Origin: Aradus depressus
Taxonomy: Eukaryota; Arthropoda; Insecta; Hemiptera; Aradidae
DNA: 64,000 nucleotides
Assembly (NCBI GenBank): GCA_963662175.1
Contig: OY759214.1
Coordinates: 103,564,115 to 103,628,114 of the forward strand
Direction of reading: 5' to 3'
Both the position numbers and the translations under genes were made by a program. Below the pieces are notes generated by a model. It was not told the DNA's origin. It saw only the letters and a list, made by a program, of their open reading frames with translations, and searched no databases. Shown here one piece after another: positions 58,620-64,000 of the stretch. Numbering within the stretch: the first letter of the stretch is position 1; each line of letters starts with the position of its first letter.

Positions 58620-59420
58620 TTCCGTCATACACAATACATCAAACGCTCCCACAACACACAAACATGCAGCATTTTATTCACTACCTACTTCATAGAGCCT
58701 ACACAATACCATTAAACGAAGACAACAGAAACATAGAGTTAGGTATCATTATTAGCATAGCGAAAGAAAACGGATACACTAGACACACTATTGACAAGAT
58801 AAAACGTAAAGTCATTAACAAAATACATTTAAAAGAACTTTCAAAATTAGACACAACAAATAATACAAGGACTAAGGAATGGGTGAGTTTACCATATTTT
58901 GGAAAAATGTCTGAACAAATAGGCAATATATTCAAAAAAGAGGATTTTCGGGTTTCAGAACAAACAATACAATATACAAATATCTGAACAACACTAAAGA
59001 CCAAACTAAAAGTGAAGAAAAAAGTGGAATTTACCAACTAGAATGTAATTCTTGCAATCTAGTTTATGTTGGTCAAACTGGAAGATCATTTAAGAACAAG
59101 GTAAAAGAACACATATCAGAAATAGGGTTACACACTGACACAACATACAACTCAGTAAAATCAACTTTCGCCCAAGATATCAACGAAAACAAACACCATT
59201 TTGACATAAACACAGGCATACAATATCTACATTTTTGTGACAAAGGTACATTACTCAACTCACTGGAACAACTAGAAATAAACAGAGCGCTACAAAAAGG
59301 CAAGTGTATGAACGATCAGACCAATCTCACATATTCATTCACCCCTTTTATCGCCAATATTATCTCAGTCTCTGTGTATCCGTACTTACTTTCAAGAGCC
59401 TATGTATTTTATTCTATATT
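58620..59420 (+). pseudogene. Penelope-like RT end and GIY-YIG endonuclease, frameshifted
   Basis: First frame: HFIHYLLHRAYTIPLNEDNR, IAKENGYTRHTIDKIKRKVI and WVSLPYFGKMSEQIGNIFKK, the RT thumb/linker typical of Penelope-like elements. A shift near 58950 leads to NNTIYKYLNNTKDQTKS, then the endonuclease GIYQLECNSCNLVYVGQTGR (GIY and YVG motifs, with CxxC before), KVKEHISE, and DKGTLLNSLEQLEINRALQK, whose EINR holds the conserved glutamate. It ends LLSRAYVFYSIF. The RT palm is missing. Confidence 0.85.
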
Positions 59421-59786
59421 TTGATTTTCATTTGTATATTTATTAGTCTTTGATCTATTTCATGTATGCATACATAATATGTATTCTTCAAATGTGTGGA
59501 GCGTTGGAGATCAGATTTCGTCTCGGGGTGGGGTCTTAATGGTGGAGGCTTTGGGATGGTGTGGGTTGATTAAAATACACATATGATGTATACCATACTG
59601 CTTCGGAGTTTTTGTTATAGGGATTTCGATTTGGGACGGAGTTTCGTTTTTGATGTTTCACATATTTGAAGAATTAACGGTACAGGAGGGATAGGAAACC
59701 CCCATGGGGGGCTGAGTAAGGGTACCTACCTACCGGTTAGATTGTAAAAATAGTTGAACTTCCATTTAGTATTTGTTAAGTCGTGG

Positions 59787-59810
59787 CTGAAGATGGTAAC
59801 AATACCGAAA
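59787..59810 (+). ncRNA. Possible hammerhead-ribozyme-like core in Penelope 3' end
   Basis: CTGAAGA, U, GGTA-ACAA-TACC, GAAA: same spacing as at 17107 with a changed loop and an intact stem. Hammerhead ribozymes are known from Penelope-like elements. The flanking stems were not resolved here. Confidence 0.4.
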
Positions 59811-60241
59811 GTACTTCCATATATTTTATATATCTTATGAAATAGACAATATTTAAAAAACATTCGTGTTTTCTTTATAATTTATTAAGTGTTTCACAAT
59901 CTCTCTGCAAAAATGTTAAATATCATAATGTAAATAATAATAATACTAATAATGTGTAATTATAAAGAAAAACAGAAGTCCGAGACAAAAAAAAAATTTA
60001 TATATCTACGGAAGATTTTTAGCCAGATTCACCCAAGATAATGGGAGTTTGTAGATTGTCTTTCAGCTAAATGAGGGAAAGTAGGGGGAACCAGGTAACT
60101 TAGTTGGTTGTAAATAGTTCGGGCTGGCAAGGTACACTACCGGTCATCCACCCCATTTTTTGTAACTATATTTATATTATAATTTAAAGTAAGCAAATTA
60201 TCGGTAACAAAAGATCTATTGTAATAATTTACTTATTTCAG

Positions 60242-60307
60242 CGGAACAACCTCCCAAACGTGCCAAGAAGACAAGTTCTTCGGACCCTCTTTCCTACGCA
60301 GAAACAG
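60242..60307 (+). CDS. Host gene exon K (66 nt)
   Basis: The acceptor is tttacttatttcag and the donor G|gtacag. G carried from exon J plus CG makes alanine, then EQPPKRAKKTSSSDPLSYAE and T plus one base. The basic, serine-rich stretch PPKRAKKTSSS looks like a flexible linker or nuclear-localisation-like motif. That would be odd in a secreted odorant-binding protein. Confidence 0.76.
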
Positions 60308-60737
60308 GTACAGCTCGCCTCATGAATTTGAAAGTTGAAATAAAACTAAAAATAACCTTTATTCTGGGACATACGTCCCTCATAAATAATAACATATGAA
60401 ATAAACAAAAACCGTGTTCACAGACACAGAAATATTAAACATCCAAACAAGTCACTGGGTATAAATTGTAAAATAATGTAAATTGTCACCTTTTACCATG
60501 GCATCAATAGAACATACTTTAATATGTTACTGGACCCAGTAACTTTAATATGTTACTGGACACAGTAACTTTAATATGTTACTGGACCCAATATGCATTG
60601 TAAAATAATGAAAATTTCCACCTTTCACTGTGTCACCAATATAACATACTTTAATATGTTACTGAGTATGAATTGTAAAGTAATGAAAATGTTCACCATT
60701 CACTGTGGCACCAATAGTATATATTCAAATAAGTCAC
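60308..60737. repeat. Short tandem repeats in intron K-L
   Basis: AACTTTAATATGTTACTGGA is repeated three to four times at 60510-60665. The flanks relate to the interspersed repeat at 57420-57620. Confidence 0.6.
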
Positions 60738-60885
60738 GCGATGGTCCCGTGCCTGTACGATGTCAGGTACTCGTTAAAGACCCCTACCCCAGGTGAATAA
60801 AAATTAAAGGTAGGCAAAATTTAGGACTCCCATAGTAGGCGATATGACCTCGATGTTAAAGCCAAGGCATGAGTCATAACTAAAT
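60738..60885 (+). mobile_element. SINE, copy 6 (5' truncated)
   Basis: From CGCGATGGTCCCGTGCCTGT through GATGTCAGGTACTCGTTAAA to GGCATGAGTCATAAC, the 3' part of the SINE family. Confidence 0.75.
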
Positions 60886-61577
60886 CTATAGAAAATTAAC
60901 ATTCAGCACTTGTGTAAGAAGTTTTATTAGGTAATTAACAATTATATAATAAAAAAAGAACTTCTTAAAGTTTGGAATTCACTTGCATCTAAAATTCTAT
61001 TCCGTAATTTAAAGAATTGAATCGAAAATCTGCTTAAAAAATTGTGGAATAATATTATTCACAAAACTTTTCTAATCTTTAAGTTTATTATCGGTAGGTG
61101 GAATCCTTTCAACGCTGGCAGGTCTTAAGAATACTTTTTAGTAAGAAGTAACTCGATACAATCTCACTTCATATGTTCCATACATCTTTTATAACGCTAT
61201 GACCCGGACTGGAAATTTAGAAATTTGATTTCGAAACATTCAACTAGATGCAAATAGATATCAAAGATAAATCTGCAATAGAATTAGGAATTATTATTAA
61301 TAATTGTGTTATTAAGATTAGTGTTCACTATTAGTTCTTATTAATGAGTCAAATGGAGGGAGAGCGTTGACAACTTTCTTCATTTCAGAATTAAATGCTG
61401 AGGCGCTTATAATGAAAATTATTGTAATCGTAATTCGATAGCCTAAAAAAAGGATAAAAAAAAAATTGCCGGAGAGGATGGGCACAAAATTGTGACGTTT
61501 AAATAATTTTCTTTGTGAAAATCTTGGGAAATTTAATATTTGGTTTTATCGAGAATTATAGAATCTCATAGAAATAT

Positions 61578-61760
61578 AAGACGTTGTCTTCACACTGTTT
61601 TATTTTTGACCAGAACCGGTTTTCAACACAACAGCGTCATCAGTGGTAGATACATCCCACTCAGACAGCGTAGCGGTTAAAGAAGAACTGGCCAGTTCTA
61701 CGCTATTGCGTTGAAAACCGGTTCTGGTCAAAAATAAAATAGTGGGAAGACAACGTCTTT
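61578..61760. mobile_element. Penelope-type hairpin, third family
   Basis: AAGACGTTGTCTTCACACTG at 61578 is complementary to the end at 61760. Both arms have CCAGAACCGGTTTTCAACAC. The left arm, minus strand, carries CTGATGA and GAAAA 12 bases apart. The loop is about 60 bp and unpaired. Confidence 0.7.
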
Positions 61761-61771
61761 TATTTATATGA

Positions 61772-61918
61772 AAAATGTCTCACATAATGCCTATTGGAAT
61801 GTCTCAGATTATGCCTATTGAAATGTCTCAGATTATGCCTATTGGAATGTCTCAGATTATGCCTATTGAAATGTCTCAGATTATGCCTATTGAAATGTCT
61901 CAGATTATGCCTATTCTC
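61772..61918 (+). repeat. 24-bp tandem repeat
   Basis: About six copies of ATGTCTCAGATTATGCCTAT plus TGAA/TGGA; it reads as an eight-residue repeat on both strands, a repeat artefact. Confidence 0.9.
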
Positions 61919-62289
61919 ATCGCTATTTTTTTTTTTTTTTTTCAAACTTTAGGTATTTTTTCTTTCTTTAGGCTACCGAAATACGATTATAATTTCTAAA
62001 CTTTCTCTTATCATTGTTCCGGAAGAGCAGTACTAAGTGAAAAAAATTAGTTGGTGAATCACCGGCTATGTACTTCCCCAGCACGAATTAATCAATTACG
62101 TTTTCGCTCTCCCTCCAAAGCCAACCGACCGTTTGGGCTGAAACTCAATATTTGACTTACATAGAGGGCTTCTGAATCCCATACTTAATTTTGGGTCGAG
62201 ACCCCCTTCTCTGATCATCTCCTTCCCTTCGACCGATTGAAATAAACATAAAATTTAATTACATCGGCCGTTATTCGGATTTTTGAATT

Positions 62290-62600
62290 GAGCCCCCCAG
62301 ATCCCCCCCCCCCCCCCCCCTACGACTGATTTCCTATCAGTAGATTGATTACAATGGCAGTTACTAGAGTCTTTGTATTAAGGCTTCCCCCTAATTCCTC
62401 CTTCCTTCAGGCTGATTTCCTATCAGTACATTGATTACAATGGCAGTTACTAGAGTGTTTGTATTAAGGCTTCCCCCTAATTCCTCCTTCCTTCGGCTGA
62501 TTTCCTATCAGTACATTGATTACAATGGCAGTTACTAGAGTCTTTGTATTAAGGCTCCCCCCTAATCCCTTCTTCCTTCAGACTGATTACGCTGAAAATC
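62290..62600 (+). repeat. About 84-bp repeat, three copies, after a C run
   Basis: CTATCAGTACATTGATTACA and ATGGCAGTTACTAGAGT recur at about 62335, 62419 and 62503. A run of 18 C precedes them near 62303. It ends about 290 nt before exon L. Confidence 0.85.
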
Positions 62601-62882
62601 GGTAGGTGTCGTCCTTAGAGAGTGTGAAGGGCGACCATGCAGCCGGCAGTCTGAAGGACGAGAGGGGGTCAGGCTATTTCTTCAACCATGGTTGCATTCA
62701 CTCACAGATTTGTGCCATCCATACCCAATATGGATGTGATATCTTCTGTAAGGATAATGGAAAAGTAGTGTATCCTATTTGGCGACCTGCTTTTTTTATT
62801 AAGATTTTTTTCTTCAAAACAAACAACATATACAATTAACTAAATTTTTTTTTTTTTAATGTTGAATTTTTGTGTTGAATAG

Positions 62883-63001
62883 TTGAGAAGACTGTGGATG
62901 AGGCATCAGGCAAATATCGCTGTGAAACGGCCAAAAATATCTACAATATATTAGACGTGGGCTTTTTGTTGTCCCTGACCAATTCGTGGACCTTTCCATA
63001 A
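62883..63001 (+). CDS. Host gene terminal exon L with stop
   Basis: The acceptor is gtgttgaatag. The carried G plus TT makes valine, then EKTVDEASGKYRCETAKNIY, ending in a hydrophobic tail FLLSLTNSWTFP and TAA. The polyadenylation signal may be ATTAAA at about 63053. RCETAKNIY resembles the region after the fifth cysteine of odorant-binding proteins, but the sixth cysteine position, nine residues on, is isoleucine. Confidence 0.78.
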
Positions 63002-63475
63002 ACTACAAAGCTACGTCAGTCTGCATCCAGTGTGTTGTTTTATTGAATTATTATTAAATTTATTGTGCTGACTGATTTTTTTTGTTTGTTTTTTTCGTTT
63101 TTCCCAATGCCCCCCAATCAACCCGCATCTGCTATGGTCCTCTTGTGCGACCCATGAGATCGCACTGTGAGTACTGGCCGACACAAGATGCTGGATATGA
63201 CCTTAAGGATACTGTATATAAAATTTCAAAGCGATCAAATTTAATCCGTTTTTTCGCGAGGGCCCCAAAAGTTGTACAATTCAGGAGACTGCCCCCTGCA
63301 CCGGGTCTGGGGGCCGTAGGGAGGAACTCGTTTGGGAAGTATCACGCCTGATTGGCTCTTCACATAGCTTGTTGCTCCGGAAGGATCGTATTGTATCTGC
63401 TCGACGTTCTTTTCTGGTAATTTTTTCATTTACTCTATAAAAATAAAAATTCTATCAATAGTTTCAAAATAACAT

Positions 63476-64000
63476 TTATACGAAAGAATTTGACCCTCTC
63501 GTCGGCAAAGTTGTGCAAGTTCTCCGATCATAGCCGAGTGTTCCCGAAACGAGCTCTTTCTTCCCCCGCAGTCCCACTACCACCTCCTCATCAATAAACA
63601 TGTAAAGTTGTGCAAGTTCTCCGATCGTAGACGAGTGTTCCCGAAACGAGCTCTTTCTTCCCCCGCAGTCCCACTTCCGCCTCCTCATCAATAAACATAT
63701 AAAGTTGTGCAAGTTCTCCGATCATAGCCGAGTGATCCCGAAACGAGCTCTTTCTTCCCCCGCAGTCCCACTACCGCCTCCTCATCAATAAACATGTAAA
63801 GTTGTGCAAGTTCTCCGATCGTAGCCGAGTGTTCCCGAAACGAGCTCTTTCTTCCCCCGCAGTCCCACTACCGCCTCCTCATCAATAAACATATTAAGTT
63901 GTGCAAGTTCTCCGATCATAGCCGAGTGTTCCCGAGACGAGCTATTTCTTCCCCCGCAGTCCCACTACCACCTCCTCATCAATAAACATGTAAAGTTGTG
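63476..64000 (+). repeat. 97-bp minisatellite running off the window
   Basis: Units start AAAGTTGTGCAAGTTCTCCG at 63507, 63604, 63701, 63798, 63895 and 63992. They contain GTTCCCGAAACGAGCTCTTT and CCACCTCCTCATCAATAAAC. The array continues beyond the right edge. Confidence 0.95.

Larger units (their letters stand above)
58596..59930 (+). mobile_element. Penelope-like element, 5' truncated, with GIY-YIG endonuclease
   Basis: Coding part 58596-59420, then a 3' region with the pLTR-like end at about 59690-59930 (GGTAGGTAGGTACC complement, CTGAAGATGGTAACAATACC, ATATTGTCTATTTCATAAGA). The left side joins an inverted copy of itself, a common structure for this group. Confidence 0.85.
20620..63001 (+). 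other. Host protein-coding gene, 12 micro-exons, 5' end missing
   Basis: Twelve candidate exons, A to L, lie in order on the plus strand: 20620-20648, 21108-21198, 30760-30834, 33315-33352, 44070-44178, 45587-45690, 48588-48666, 54440-54471, 55934-55969, 56300-56429, 60242-60307 and 62883-63001. Each is bounded by AG and GT (the last ends in a stop). The phase leaving every exon equals the phase entering the next, and the 908 coding nt plus one carried base give exactly 303 codons including TAA. The product is about 302 residues, hydrophilic and lysine/glutamate-rich. I do not recognise the first 170 residues. The last third resembles an odorant-binding protein (see findings). No start codon or signal peptide was found, so the gene begins upstream. 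The introns hold most of the window's repeats. The chain is inferred by eye; no transcript was seen. Confidence 0.78.

Noticed and set aside
58699..59303. Minus-strand ORFs over the Penelope-like element
   Set aside because: Antisense shadows; the plus strand has the RT linker and GIY-YIG motifs.

Overview
The window is eukaryotic nuclear DNA and reads like an arthropod, most likely an insect. It is AT-rich, has spliceosomal introns, and carries a dense nest of transposable elements: RNase H-bearing LINEs, PIF/Harbinger with a MADF partner protein, Gypsy, Penelope-like elements and tRNA-derived SINEs. Nothing in it is prokaryotic, and I see no rRNA genes or CRISPR array.

The most important content is a host gene built from very short exons and almost invisible to simple ORF finding. 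Twelve plus-strand exons (29 to 130 nt) can be traced from 20620 to a stop at 63001. They join without a break in reading phase to 908 nt of coding sequence, about 302 residues. The 5' end lies left of 20620 and was not found. The last third has a cysteine layout that resembles an insect odorant-binding protein lacking one disulfide pair; this is tentative. Most introns hold a private minisatellite, several ending only 40 to 110 nt before the next 3' splice site. The largest array is 46 or so copies of 150 bp at 21330-28255. Each unit contains a donor, a branch-point-like CTAAC and an acceptor, which divide it into an 81-nt exon-like part and a 69-nt intron-like part. The exon-like part is open, phase 1-1, and matches the phase of the host intron that contains it.

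Layout. 1-12185: a 5'-truncated LINE on the minus strand, cut by a Penelope-type hairpin insertion (979-1269) and by a complete PIF/Harbinger transposon (1668-10946, TTA target duplication). The Harbinger element carries two interlocked genes and is itself interrupted by a young LTR element lacking pol (4763-10446). 12496-17204: a solo LTR of the same family, a LINE 3' end, a LINE ORF1 and Penelope 3' ends. 17748-19284: a transposon with terminal inverted repeats. 19400-33352: a 59-bp satellite, exons A-D, the 150-bp array and 35-bp arrays with a segmental duplication. 34428-42605: LINEs, an LTR copy and G-rich/C-rich interspersed repeats. 42850-48666: minisatellites, SINEs and exons E-G. 48976-54060: a large inverted repeat with a SINE in its loop, then a truncated Gypsy element on the minus strand. 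54440-64000: exons H-L, an 80-bp array, an inverted Penelope-like element with a MITE in one arm, and further tandem repeats.

The elements do not form a pathway. They are layers of insertions, almost all inside introns of, or upstream of, the host gene. Target-site duplications allow parts of the insertion order to be read.
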